Assembly: GCA_900545515.1 (NCBI GenBank)
Contig: UQZA01000007.1
Span: 40,738 to 104,737 of the forward strand
Origin: an uncultured Eubacteriales bacterium
GTDB lineage: Bacteria; Bacillota; Clostridia; Oscillospirales; Oscillospiraceae
Length of the DNA: 64,000 nt
Direction of reading: 5' to 3'
The position numbers and the translations under genes are program-made. The notes under the pieces were generated by a model, which was given only the letters and a program-made list of their open reading frames with translations, was not told the DNA's origin and searched no databases. Shown here piece after piece: positions 16,842 to 24,357 of this stretch (position 1 is the stretch's first letter; each line of letters opens with the position of its first letter).

Positions 16842-17258
16842 TTATTTTGCCTTGGTCTCACAGTATAGGCACCGGTAAGTCCGGGTCTTGGGGTCTGTGA
16901 GGCGGAATACATGGGGCAACTCCTGCTCCGTAGAGGAGATACACCGGGGGTTCTTGCAGCGGATCACATTGGTCAGCCGCTCCGGTAGGGTCAACTGGAG
17001 CTTTTCTGCCGTCTCTCCGTCCCGGATGATGGCCACCGTGACGCCGGGATCCACGTAGCCCAGAATGTCCATGTCCACACGGAAATCCGTGTCAATCTTA
17101 ATGATGTCCTTTTTGCCCATCTTCTGACTGACGGCGTTTTTGATCAGGGCCACGGAGCAGTCCAGTTGGTCCAGCTTCAGGAGCCGGTACAGCTCCATCC
17201 CCTTTCCCGCTGTAATATGGTCGATGACAATGCCGTTTTTAATGGAATCAATGTTCAT
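16842..17258 (-). CDS. pyrI: Aspartate carbamoyltransferase regulatory subunit
   Basis: A 138-residue PyrI. The N-terminal nucleotide-binding domain (IDSIKNGIVIDHITAGKGME) is followed by a zinc domain with four cysteines, CKNPRC and YRCLYC, near residues 101-133. It binds CTP/ATP and holds PyrB trimers together in the allosteric dodecamer. It starts directly after the pyrB stop (TAAATG) as the last gene of the pyr operon. PyrI in a Firmicute indicates feedback control at the protein level. Confidence 0.95.
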   Translation of the reverse strand: MNIDSIKNGIVIDHITAGKGMELYRLLKLDQLDCSVALIKNAVSQKMGKKDIIKIDTDFRVDMDILGYVDPGVTVAIIRDGETAEKLQLTLPERLTNVIRCKNPRCISSTEQELPHVFRLTDPKTRTYRCLYCETKAK

Positions 17259-18173
17259 TTATTGCACCTCCAGCAGCTTCAGAATCAAAGCCATACGCAT
17301 AAATTTGCCGTTGAGCACCTGCTTAAAGTAGCAGGCACGGGGATCGGCGTCAATGGCAACGGCAATCTCGTTGACACGAGGCAGAGGGTGGAGAATGGCC
17401 AGGTCCTTTTTGGCCCCCGCCAGCTTTTCCGGCGTCAGAATGTAGCTGTCCTTCAGGCGGAGGTAATCTTCCTCATTAAAGAACCGCTCCCGCTGGACGC
17501 GGGTCATATATAAAATATCCAGCTCCGGCATCACAGACTCCAGATCTGTGGTCTGGGTGTAGGGAATGCCCTTGTCCTTCATACCCTGCTTCACATAGCT
17601 GGGCACCTTCAGCTCCTCCGGGGAGATGAGGACAAACTTCACACCGGCATACCGGCTCATGGCGTCAATGAGGGAATGAACCGTCCGGCCAAATTTCAGG
17701 TCGCCGCACAGGCCAATGGTCAAATTCTCAAAGCCACCCTTCTCCCGGTAAATGGTGAGAAGATCCGCCAGGGTCTGGGTGGGGTGGTTGTGGCCGCCGT
17801 CGCCGGCGTTGATCACAGGAACCGAAGCGTTCATGGCAGCCACCAGAGGCGCGCCCTCCTTGGGGTGGCGCATGGCGATGATATCGGCATAGCAGGAGAC
17901 GGTTTTGGCGGTATCTGCCACGCTCTCGCCCTTGGCAGCGGAGCTGCTCTGGGCCTCGGAGAAGCCCAAGACGTTGCCGCCCAGCTCATACATGGCGGCC
18001 TCGAAGCTGAGCCGGGTCCGGGTGGAGGGCTCGAAGAACAGGGTGGCCAGCTTCAGGCCCCGGCACTTTTCGCTGTACTTTTTGGGATTCTCGATGATGT
18101 CATTGGCCGTGGCAATGAGCTCGTCCAGCTCCTCCACAGACAGATCCAGAATGTTGATGACACTTCTTTTCAT
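17259..18173 (-). CDS. pyrB: Aspartate carbamoyltransferase catalytic subunit
   Basis: 304 residues, the normal length. It has the carbamoyl-phosphate loop FFEPSTRTRLSFEAAM near residue 47, AQSSSAAKGES with the Ser/Lys that reach into the neighbouring active site, HNHPTQTLADLLT near residue 130, and LHPLPRVNEIAVAID near the end. It makes N-carbamoyl-aspartate, the committed step of pyrimidine synthesis. Its start overlaps pyrE by four bases and it is followed without gap by pyrI. Confidence 0.96.
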   Translation of the reverse strand: MKRSVINILDLSVEELDELIATANDIIENPKKYSEKCRGLKLATLFFEPSTRTRLSFEAAMYELGGNVLGFSEAQSSSAAKGESVADTAKTVSCYADIIAMRHPKEGAPLVAAMNASVPVINAGDGGHNHPTQTLADLLTIYREKGGFENLTIGLCGDLKFGRTVHSLIDAMSRYAGVKFVLISPEELKVPSYVKQGMKDKGIPYTQTTDLESVMPELDILYMTRVQRERFFNEEDYLRLKDSYILTPEKLAGAKKDLAILHPLPRVNEIAVAIDADPRACYFKQVLNGKFMRMALILKLLEVQ

Positions 18174-18814
18174 TTTGTACCTCCAATCCAGCTCTCGTCC
18201 GAGGGGTTGTCCCGGAAGGAAATGAGCCGGGCAACATCCTGTGGACGGATATAATGTTCCTCTGCCGCCACCTGGGCAATGACGTCAAAATTCGTCAGGC
18301 TTACATGTTTCACTTGGGCCTCCGCCAGTCGCTTCAGGCCTTTGGCCATACCGTAGGTGAAGATGCTCACAATGCCCAGCACCTGCGCCCCGGCTTCCCG
18401 GAGGACATTGACCACCTCCAGGACGCTGCCGCCGGTGGAGATGAGGTCCTCCACCACCACCACCTTCTGACCGGGCAGGAGCTTGCCCTCAATTTGGTTC
18501 TGGCGTCCGTGGTCCTTGGCTCCGCTGCGGACGTAGCCCATGGGCAGGCCCATCAGGTGGCCTGTAATGGCAGCGTGGGCAATGCCCGCCGTGGAGGTAC
18601 CCATCAGGACCTCCACCTCCGGGTAGTGCTCCCGAATCAGGCGGGCCAGACCCTCCTCCACATCGGTGCGGACCTCCACGTCCGTCAGGGTCAGCCGGTT
18701 GTCACAGTACACCGGGCTTTTGATGCCGGAAGCCCAGGTAAAGGGCTGGTCCGGCCGGAAAAAGACGGCTTGAATCTTCAGAAGATCCTTGGCAATTTGA
18801 ATGGATAGCTCCAT
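18170..18814 (-). CDS. pyrE: Orotate phosphoribosyltransferase
   Basis: A 214-residue PyrE. The ATG at 18814 has GGGAGGAAACT directly before it and is preferred over the open frame six codons upstream. The PRPP loop reads VVVVEDLISTGGS near residue 115, and FTWASGIKSPVYCDNRL is the N-terminal orotate region. It converts orotate plus PRPP to OMP. A gap of 75 bases separates it from pyrF; it overlaps pyrB by ATGA. Confidence 0.95.
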   Translation of the reverse strand: MELSIQIAKDLLKIQAVFFRPDQPFTWASGIKSPVYCDNRLTLTDVEVRTDVEEGLARLIREHYPEVEVLMGTSTAGIAHAAITGHLMGLPMGYVRSGAKDHGRQNQIEGKLLPGQKVVVVEDLISTGGSVLEVVNVLREAGAQVLGIVSIFTYGMAKGLKRLAEAQVKHVSLTNFDVIAQVAAEEHYIRPQDVARLISFRDNPSDESWIGGTK

Positions 18815-18889
18815 AGTTTCCTCCCTATACACTTGAAATTTCCCGATTTTGTCTCACTCCCCATGCTCTGGAGAGCCGCAAATTGGAGC

Positions 18890-19591
18890 TTACGCTCCCA
18901 CAAACTCCGCCAGGCACCGTTCATAGGCAGCCACAGGATCGGCAGCTTGGGTGATGGGGCGTCCCACTACGATGTAATCGGAGCCGATAGCCTTGGCCTG
19001 GGCCGGGGTCATGACCCGAACCTGGTCCCCCACATCGCCATCTGCAAAGCGGACCCCGGGCGTCACCGCGAGAAAGTCCTGGCCGCAAGCCTCATGGACG
19101 GTCTGCGCCTCCAGAGGAGAGCAGACCACGCCGTCCAGGCCGGCAGCCCGGGCTGTGCGGGCGTAGTGCAGCACCACCTGGTCCATGGGCCTTTCAATCA
19201 GCAGGTCCTGCTCCATCCGCTCCTGGCTGGTAGAGGTGAGCTGCGTCACAGCAATGAGCACAGGCCGGGTGCCGTCGGACCGGGTGAGGCCCTCCAGAGC
19301 GGCTTCCATCATCGCCTTGGTCCCGGCAGCATGGAGGTTCACCAGGTCCACATCCAGGCGGCTCAGGACTGCCATGGCCTTTTTCACCGTGTTGGGAATG
19401 TCGTGGAGCTTCAAATCCAGAAAAATTTTGTGGCCCCGAGCCTTGATCTCCCGGACAATCTGGGGACCTTCGGCATAGTACAGCTCCATGCCGATTTTCA
19501 CAAAGGGTTTTTTACCGGTAAACCGGTCCAGGAAGGCCAGGGTCTCCTCCCGGCTTCCAAAATCGCAGGCCACGATCACATCTTTACCCAT
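18890..19591 (-). CDS. pyrF: Orotidine 5'-phosphate decarboxylase (short form)
   Basis: A 233-residue PyrF of the Bacillus/E. coli type. The ATG at 19591 is eight bases after AGGAGG; a GTG three codons earlier touches that site and is unlikely. VIVACDFGSREETLAFLD opens the barrel, and FLDLKLHDIPNTV carries the catalytic Asp-x-Lys-x-x-Asp. TPGVR and VGRPIT form the phosphate loop. It produces UMP. The ribosome site lies within the last codons of pyrD. A second, altered PyrF gene lies at 47908-48831. Confidence 0.95.
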   Translation of the reverse strand: MGKDVIVACDFGSREETLAFLDRFTGKKPFVKIGMELYYAEGPQIVREIKARGHKIFLDLKLHDIPNTVKKAMAVLSRLDVDLVNLHAAGTKAMMEAALEGLTRSDGTRPVLIAVTQLTSTSQERMEQDLLIERPMDQVVLHYARTARAAGLDGVVCSPLEAQTVHEACGQDFLAVTPGVRFADGDVGDQVRVMTPAQAKAIGSDYIVVGRPITQAADPVAAYERCLAEFVGA

Positions 19592-20498
19592 GGTGTGCAC
19601 CTCCTATGATTTCTTCCAAGCTTTCTATGTGGTATTGCTCCATCACCTGGGGCAGTTCCCGGATGATGGTTTGGCAGACAAAGGGATCGGTCAAATTGGC
19701 AGCTCCCACCTCCACCGCCGTGGCTCCCGCCAGCATCAGCTCGATCACATCTCGGGCGCAGGTGACGCCCCCCATGCCCACAATGGGAATGGATACCGCT
19801 TCATAGACCTGGTATACCATCCGCACCGCCAAGGGGAAAATGGCCGGGCCGGACATGCCCCCTGTGGTATTGGCCAGGAGGGGCTTCCTCCGGGCCAGAT
19901 CCAGCCGCATCCCCAAAACCGTGTTGATGAGGCTGATGCCATCGGCGCCTGCTGCTTCACAGGCTCTGGCAATGGCAGCAATGTCTGTGACGTTGGGGGA
20001 CAGCTTGACAATCACCGGCTTGTCTGTGACGGCCTTCACCGCCCTGGTGACTTCTGCGGCAGAGGCTGGGTCTGTGCCAAAGCTCATACCGCCGCCGTGG
20101 ACGTTGGGGCAGCTGATGTTCACCTCCAGCCAACCCACCTGTTCTTCTCCGTCCAGCCTCCGGCACACCTCCACATAATCCTCCACGGAAAAGCCGGACA
20201 CATTGGCCATCACCGGCTTGTGGAAATACTGCTTCATTTGGGGGAGTTCGTAAGCCAGCACATGGTCGATCCCCGGATTTTGCAAGCCCACGGCGTTGAG
20301 CATACCCGCAGGACACTCTGCAATCCGCGGGGTGGGATTGCCAAACCGGGGCTGCCGGGTGGTACCCTTAAAGGAAAAGGTACCCAATATGTTGATGTCA
20401 TATAAGGCGGCAAATTCTGCTCCATAGCCGAAGGTTCCGGAAGCCGGAATCACCGGATTATCCAGGGGCAAGCCGCACAGGGTGACACGCAAACTCAC
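19584..20498 (-). CDS. pyrD: Dihydroorotate dehydrogenase, class 1B catalytic subunit
   Basis: 304 residues with FMN-barrel motifs: PVIPASGTFGYG at the N-terminus, NAVGLQNPG, and VNISCPNVHGGGMSFG with the catalytic Cys of class 1B (class 2 uses Ser). INTVLGMRLD and VGMGGVTCARD are the phosphate-binding ends of the barrel. With PyrK it forms a heterotetramer that passes electrons from dihydroorotate to NAD+. It overlaps pyrK by four bases and pyrF by eight. Confidence 0.96.
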   Translation of the reverse strand: MSLRVTLCGLPLDNPVIPASGTFGYGAEFAALYDINILGTFSFKGTTRQPRFGNPTPRIAECPAGMLNAVGLQNPGIDHVLAYELPQMKQYFHKPVMANVSGFSVEDYVEVCRRLDGEEQVGWLEVNISCPNVHGGGMSFGTDPASAAEVTRAVKAVTDKPVIVKLSPNVTDIAAIARACEAAGADGISLINTVLGMRLDLARRKPLLANTTGGMSGPAIFPLAVRMVYQVYEAVSIPIVGMGGVTCARDVIELMLAGATAVEVGAANLTDPFVCQTIIRELPQVMEQYHIESLEEIIGGAHHG

Positions 20499-21223
20499 AA
20501 AATCACCTCCCCCCGGTCAAACACCGGGCCATCTTTGCAAACCCGGCGGGGACCGCTCCGGGTCTGGATGGTGCAGCCCATACAGGCCCCAAAGCCGCAA
20601 CCCATTCGCTCCTCCATGCTGTACTGCCCAGGAGTCTGGGCTACCCGCTCAATCGCCTGGAGCATGGGCAGTGGACCGCAGGCGTAGAAGTAGGAATAGG
20701 GCCCGTCCATGGCGTCGGTGACGAAGCCGGTGCGGCCATAGCTGCCGTCTGCCGTGGTGACGGTGACGGAGGCTCCCAAGGCGCGAAACCGGTCCTCGTA
20801 GAACACCTCACCCTGGGTGTTGAAGCCCAGGACCACTGCCGGCTGCTTGCCCCGGGCAACCAAAGCCTGGCACAGGCCATACAGGGGCGGCACCCCAACA
20901 CCGCCCCCCAATAGCAGCGGAGACTCTCCCGCAGGGGCCAGATCGTAGCCGTTCCCCAATCCCGTCAGCAGGTTCAGCCTGGTCCCGGCGGGCATTCCGG
21001 CCATCTCCCCGGTGCCCTGACCCACTACCTTATACAAAAGGGTCAGCCGTTCTGCGTCCCATGTGCAGACGGAAATGGGACGCCGCAGGAAAAGGCCAGG
21101 GAGCTGCAGCTCCACAAACTGGCCCGGGCGCCGGATCTCTGAGGTATCCCCCTCCAAAGTCATTTCAAATACAGCGCTGGTCAGCGGGCGGTTCTCCACA
21201 ATGGTAAACATCTCGGATTTCAT
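20495..21223 (-). CDS. pyrK: Dihydroorotate dehydrogenase electron-transfer subunit
   Basis: A 242-residue FAD and [2Fe-2S] protein. The FAD-binding barrel has LRRPISVCTWD, the NAD-binding part LLLGGGVGVPPLYGL, and the C-terminus the cluster ligands in MGCGFGACMGCTIQT followed by a last Cys in RRVCKDGP. It relays electrons from the PyrD flavin to NAD+. It starts two bases after pyrC and overlaps pyrD, so the two subunits are translated together. Confidence 0.95.
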   Translation of the reverse strand: MKSEMFTIVENRPLTSAVFEMTLEGDTSEIRRPGQFVELQLPGLFLRRPISVCTWDAERLTLLYKVVGQGTGEMAGMPAGTRLNLLTGLGNGYDLAPAGESPLLLGGGVGVPPLYGLCQALVARGKQPAVVLGFNTQGEVFYEDRFRALGASVTVTTADGSYGRTGFVTDAMDGPYSYFYACGPLPMLQAIERVAQTPGQYSMEERMGCGFGACMGCTIQTRSGPRRVCKDGPVFDRGEVIL

Positions 21224-21224
21224 C

Positions 21225-22466
21225 TCATTCTCCCTTCCGGTCCAGCCACACTAGCCGGCCCTCTACCACAGTCGCTTTGCAGCGGCCAAAGACCGTCTCC
21301 CCCGCAAATGGAGTGGCGCGTCCCATGGTCTGGAACTCCGCCGGGTCAATGGGATAAGAAGCCTCCAGGTCCCAAATGCTGTAGTCCTCCCCCCGGGGAA
21401 GGGCAAACCGGGCACGGGGTGCAGCGCTCATCCGCTGCACCAGCGTCTCCAGGGACATGATGCCGGTCTTCACCAGGCCGGTGTACAGCACGGGGAACGC
21501 CGTCTCCAGGCCTACCACACCCATCAGACTCTTCTCCAGTCCCCTGCTCTTCTCCTGTGCGCTGTGGGGGGCGTGGTCTGTGGCAATCATGTCAATGGTA
21601 CCGTCCAAAAGCCCCTCCAGCAGAGCCTGACGGTCCTCCTCCGACCGGATGGGAGGATTCATCTTAAACCGGCCATCCTCCTGGAGCATGCCGTCATGTT
21701 TCAGCAGGTAGTGAGGGCCAGTCTCACAGGTGACATCCAGGCCCTCTGCCTTCGCCTGGCGGATCAGAGCCACGGTCTCCTTAGCAGAGACATGACACAC
21801 GTGGTAGGCGCATCCCGTCTCCTTCACCAGGCACAAATCCCGGGCCACAGGCCCCCACTCGCTCTCAGAGCAAATCCCCCGGTGCCCATGGAGGCGGGCA
21901 TAGACTCCATCGTGAATGTACCCCCCCCGCAACAGGCGGTTGTCCTCACAGTGGGCTGCCACCACCTTGCCCAGGCGTTTGGCCTCCAGCATAGCTTGCC
22001 GCATCATGGACTCGGACTGCACTCCCCTGCCGTCATCAGAGAAGGCCACCACATGAGGAGCCAGGCCCGCCAGATCTGCCAGCGTCTCTCCCTGCTCTCC
22101 CACGGTAAGGGCGCCGTAGGGGTGCACCCGGACCAGGGCATCCCGGGCAATGGCCTCCAGCTCCGGCGCCAGGTGCGCCGGGCTGTCCGGCACGGGATTC
22201 AAATTCGGCATGGCGCACACATCGCTGTATCCCCCCCGGGCTGCGGCCCGGGTGCCGGTGGCGATGGTCTCTTTATAAAAAAATCCCGGTTCCCGAAGAT
22301 GTACATGCACATCCACAAGACCCGGCAATAAAAAACAATGATCCAATTCCAAAACAGAAACACTACCGCCACAGTAGGAACGAGGCTCCATGCAAGGAAG
22401 CTCCAAATCCCGAAGCAAAAACTTCTCCCCGTCCAGCACATGGGCGTTCTTCAGACGAATCACCAT
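21225..22466 (-). CDS. pyrC: Dihydroorotase
   Basis: The ATG at 22466 follows GCAGGAGGGGAACTCCC and gives 413 residues, normal for class I PyrC; the upstream open frame lacks a ribosome site and overlaps the promoter. PGLVDVHVHLREPGFFYKET carries the two metal-binding His. HCEDNRL, HVCHVSAKETV and IATDHAPHSAQEKS supply the other metal ligands and the catalytic Asp. It cyclises carbamoyl-aspartate. It is the first gene of the pyr operon, about 35 bases from the expected transcription start, so no PyrR attenuator fits in front of it. Confidence 0.95.
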   Translation of the reverse strand: MVIRLKNAHVLDGEKFLLRDLELPCMEPRSYCGGSVSVLELDHCFLLPGLVDVHVHLREPGFFYKETIATGTRAAARGGYSDVCAMPNLNPVPDSPAHLAPELEAIARDALVRVHPYGALTVGEQGETLADLAGLAPHVVAFSDDGRGVQSESMMRQAMLEAKRLGKVVAAHCEDNRLLRGGYIHDGVYARLHGHRGICSESEWGPVARDLCLVKETGCAYHVCHVSAKETVALIRQAKAEGLDVTCETGPHYLLKHDGMLQEDGRFKMNPPIRSEEDRQALLEGLLDGTIDMIATDHAPHSAQEKSRGLEKSLMGVVGLETAFPVLYTGLVKTGIMSLETLVQRMSAAPRARFALPRGEDYSIWDLEASYPIDPAEFQTMGRATPFAGETVFGRCKATVVEGRLVWLDRKGE

Positions 22467-22500
22467 GGGAGTTCCCCTCCTGCACTCAAAATTTCCATTG

Positions 22501-22535
22501 GGCGGATTGTACCACATTCCGCCATAAGCTGTCAA
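22501..22535 (-). promoter_or_regulatory. pyr operon promoter with an overlapping palindrome
   Basis: On the minus strand, TTGACA (22530-22535), an 18-base spacer and TACAAT (22506-22511). A palindrome, GGCGGA (22501-22506) and TCCGCC (22518-22523), straddles the -10 box, where a repressor would block polymerase. No regulator gene is adjacent, so the binding protein is unknown. Confidence 0.7.
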
Positions 22536-22605
22536 GAGTAAAATTGGAAATCGCCTTGCATTCTGTAAGAACGCAATACAATCAACTTGTACTTAATTGT
22601 ACCAC

Positions 22606-22633
22606 TTGACAAGGCAGAAAATTGTTGTATAAT
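22606..22633 (+). promoter_or_regulatory. Promoter of the vanZ-like gene
   Basis: TTGACA at 22606-22611 and TATAAT at 22628-22633 with a 16-base spacer. It leaves a leader of about 135 bases before the ATG at 22777. Confidence 0.8.
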
Positions 22634-22644
22634 AACCACGAAGT

Positions 22645-22734
22645 GGGGGCTGCACCCGTCAGCTGACCGCAGCTCCCGATTTCAAAGGGGCAACCGCGTT
22701 CTGCGGCAGGAGGGACGGTTGCTTCTTTCTGTTT
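22645..22734 (+). promoter_or_regulatory. Structured leader, possible attenuator
   Basis: Two hairpins can be drawn. The first pairs 22645-22653 with 22669-22677 and has TCAGCTGA in its loop. The second pairs GCAACCG (22690-22696) with CGGTTGC (22716-22722) and is followed by TTCTTTCTGTTT, like a weak terminator. I do not recognise a riboswitch class. Confidence 0.35.
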
Positions 22735-22776
22735 GCCTGCCAAGAGAATCCTGTAAATTTTTCAGGGAGACTGGCC

Positions 22777-23250
22777 ATGATGAAACACAAAACAAACCGT
22801 CGGAGACTTCTGGCAGGAATTGTTGCCTTCATGTGGCTGGGATTTATCTGGGGCAATTCCATGCTCCCCGGTGCAGATTCTGCTGCAGTCAGCGGGTTCC
22901 TGGGGGAGCTGTTAGCTAAGATGTTCGGCCCTAAGGTGCTGGAAGCTGCTTTTTTTCTTCGAAAATTGGCCCATTTTACAGAATTTTCCATATTGGGTGG
23001 CGTGCTGGCCTGGAACGCCGGGCTGTGGCCGGTTTCTTCCTCTGTCCCGGTCCTGACCGGGCTATTGGCTGCCATGGCTGACGAAACCATCCAGCTTTTC
23101 TCCCCCGGCCGGGCGTCCATGGTACAGGATGTCTGGATCGACTTTGCAGGGGTCTTGGCCGGCCTTCTGCTGTTCCGTCTTGTGGCCCGCCGCCGGCATC
23201 TAAATTCAGATAAAGCCCCACAGGTTTCGGAATCTTTTAAGTATCCTTAA
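22777..23250 (+). CDS. VanZ-family membrane protein
   Basis: A 157-residue VanZ-like protein with four hydrophobic segments. Diagnostic text: WLGFIWGNSMLPG, FLRKLAHFTEFSILGG, and ADETIQLFSPGRASMVQDVW followed by IDFAGVLAG. VanZ gives low-level teicoplanin resistance in enterococci; most homologues, like this one, have no proven role. It is monocistronic, with its own promoter and a terminator at 23521, between the divergent pyr operon and the convergent metal-regulated operon. The start has GGGAGA upstream; ATG codons at 22777 and 22780 are both possible. Confidence 0.85.
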   Translation: MMKHKTNRRRLLAGIVAFMWLGFIWGNSMLPGADSAAVSGFLGELLAKMFGPKVLEAAFFLRKLAHFTEFSILGGVLAWNAGLWPVSSSVPVLTGLLAAMADETIQLFSPGRASMVQDVWIDFAGVLAGLLLFRLVARRRHLNSDKAPQVSESFKYP

Positions 23251-23626
23251 GGTTCCTCTGGTACACTGGAGTGGAAAGGATCCAACAATACGGATCGCCC
23301 TGCCGCTGTTCCCTGGGGGCAGGAGTGGTCCGGGTTTGTGCCTTCTTGTTCTCCTTTCCATCTTTTTCTTTCTTCCGTCCGGAAATCCCGTCCCAGATTT
23401 CCGGACACCCAAACATTCCGGAGTGGCTGCTGCAAAATGAACCCTTTTGCGGCGGCCCCTTTTTTGCAAAAGGCTCCGATTTCGGCTTCCAAAATCGAAT
23501 CTCTCCCTGATTGGCACAATCCCGTCCTGCCCCACAGCAGAACGGGAATTTTTCGCTCCCCAGAAGGAAGCCGGTGGCCGCCTGGGTTGTATCACAACGT
23601 TTCCCAGCATGCTGAATCATAAATGA
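23251..23626 (+). other. Intergenic region with hairpins after the vanZ-like gene
   Basis: No gene is supported here, and the short open frames lack ribosome sites. It holds a perfect 11-base stem, GTCCGGAAATC (23377-23387) with GATTTCCGGAC (23396-23406), and a weaker CCTTTTGC/GCAAAAGG pair near 23444-23474. An intrinsic terminator lies near the end (listed separately). Confidence 0.6.
23521..23553 (+). terminator. Intrinsic terminator, vanZ-like transcript
   Basis: CCCGTCCTGC pairs with GCAGAACGGG (one C-A mismatch) across a short CCCACA loop, followed by AATTTTT at 23547-23553. Confidence 0.75.
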
Positions 23627-24025
23627 TCAATCCAGCTGCTTTGCGGCTGTCTCCTGGGGAAGAGTTTTAACCCCAAACAGGAAATAGATGATGTGAAATA
23701 CCCACACGCAGGCCAGAACGACCCGTCCAGCGGGAACCCTATGCATCATAACAAAGCCAATGGTCATGAGAAACGTCACCGTAGCGATAATCCGAATCTT
23801 GGTTTTCCTGGTCATACCTTTGCCTTGGACATAGCTCTCCAAATTGTTTTTGTAGAGCTTGGTGCCAATGAACCAGATGTGCAGCCGTTCAGAGCTTTTT
23901 CCGAAGCAGAAAGCTGCCAACAGCAGGAATGGGAAAGCCGGAAGCAGAGGTAGCACCGCTCCAAGGGCGCCAAGTCCCACACCGATGCAGCCCAATGCAA
24001 GGTATATGGTCTTTTTGATGTTCAT
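23627..24025 (-). CDS. YbaN/DUF454 family inner membrane protein
   Basis: A 132-residue protein with hydrophobic segments at the N-terminus (LALGCIGVGLGALGAVLPLL) and in the C-terminal half. PAFPFLLLAAFCFGKSSERLH is the DUF454 signature, and WFIGTKLYKNN matches YbaN. The function of the family is unknown, although it is often found near heme, cytochrome or metal genes. It is the last gene of the transcript that starts with the DtxR-family repressor and overlaps the gene before it by ATGA. No clear terminator follows. Confidence 0.88.
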   Translation of the reverse strand: MNIKKTIYLALGCIGVGLGALGAVLPLLPAFPFLLLAAFCFGKSSERLHIWFIGTKLYKNNLESYVQGKGMTRKTKIRIIATVTFLMTIGFVMMHRVPAGRVVLACVWVFHIIYFLFGVKTLPQETAAKQLD

Positions 24026-24357
24026 CTCGTTTTCTCCAGTCGTCTCGTTTCCTTTTTGTTTTCAATCATATGGCGTACCGTCACAAGGGGATGGTGGAAG
24101 ATCATCCTGGGGCCGGAAAAAACCATGACCGCCCGAATGCTCTCCCGCATCTCCGGCCTATAGCAATGCACCTTGCAGTTGGAGCAGAAGGTTTTCGTCT
24201 CCATAAAGGGGCATCTGTCACTGCGCTGCCGGGCATACCGATCCAAGGCAGCGCATTGGGGGCAAAGTCTTTTCCCGCCGTGATGTTTCTTGCAGTACAG
24301 AGCGATCATTTGGGAAACGAGCTGCTTTTCCCGCTCCCGCTTGGTCTGGGTATCCAT
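24022..24357 (-). CDS. YgbA family (nitrous-oxide-stimulated promoter) small protein
   Basis: A 111-residue protein with cysteines in CPQCAALDRYARQRSDRCPF and TFCSNCKVHCYRPEMRE, the conserved core of the PF11756/YgbA family. Enterobacterial YgbA is induced by nitrosative stress and helps recovery of amino-acid synthesis, probably through Fe-S or metal chemistry; its role in clostridia is not established. Stop and start share bases with the ABC gene (24357) and the YbaN gene (24025), so it is co-translated in the metal-regulated operon. Confidence 0.85.
   Translation of the reverse strand: MDTQTKREREKQLVSQMIALYCKKHHGGKRLCPQCAALDRYARQRSDRCPFMETKTFCSNCKVHCYRPEMRESIRAVMVFSGPRMIFHHPLVTVRHMIENKKETRRLEKTR

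Noticed and set aside
22777..23250. Reading the VanZ-like gene as part of a vancomycin-resistance cluster
   Set aside because: No vanHAX, vanRS or D-Ala ligase genes are near; VanZ-like proteins are common and mostly unrelated to resistance.
23206..23622. Several 80-134 codon frames in both directions after the vanZ-like gene
   Set aside because: They overlap one another and the hairpins, and none has a ribosome site or a recognisable domain.
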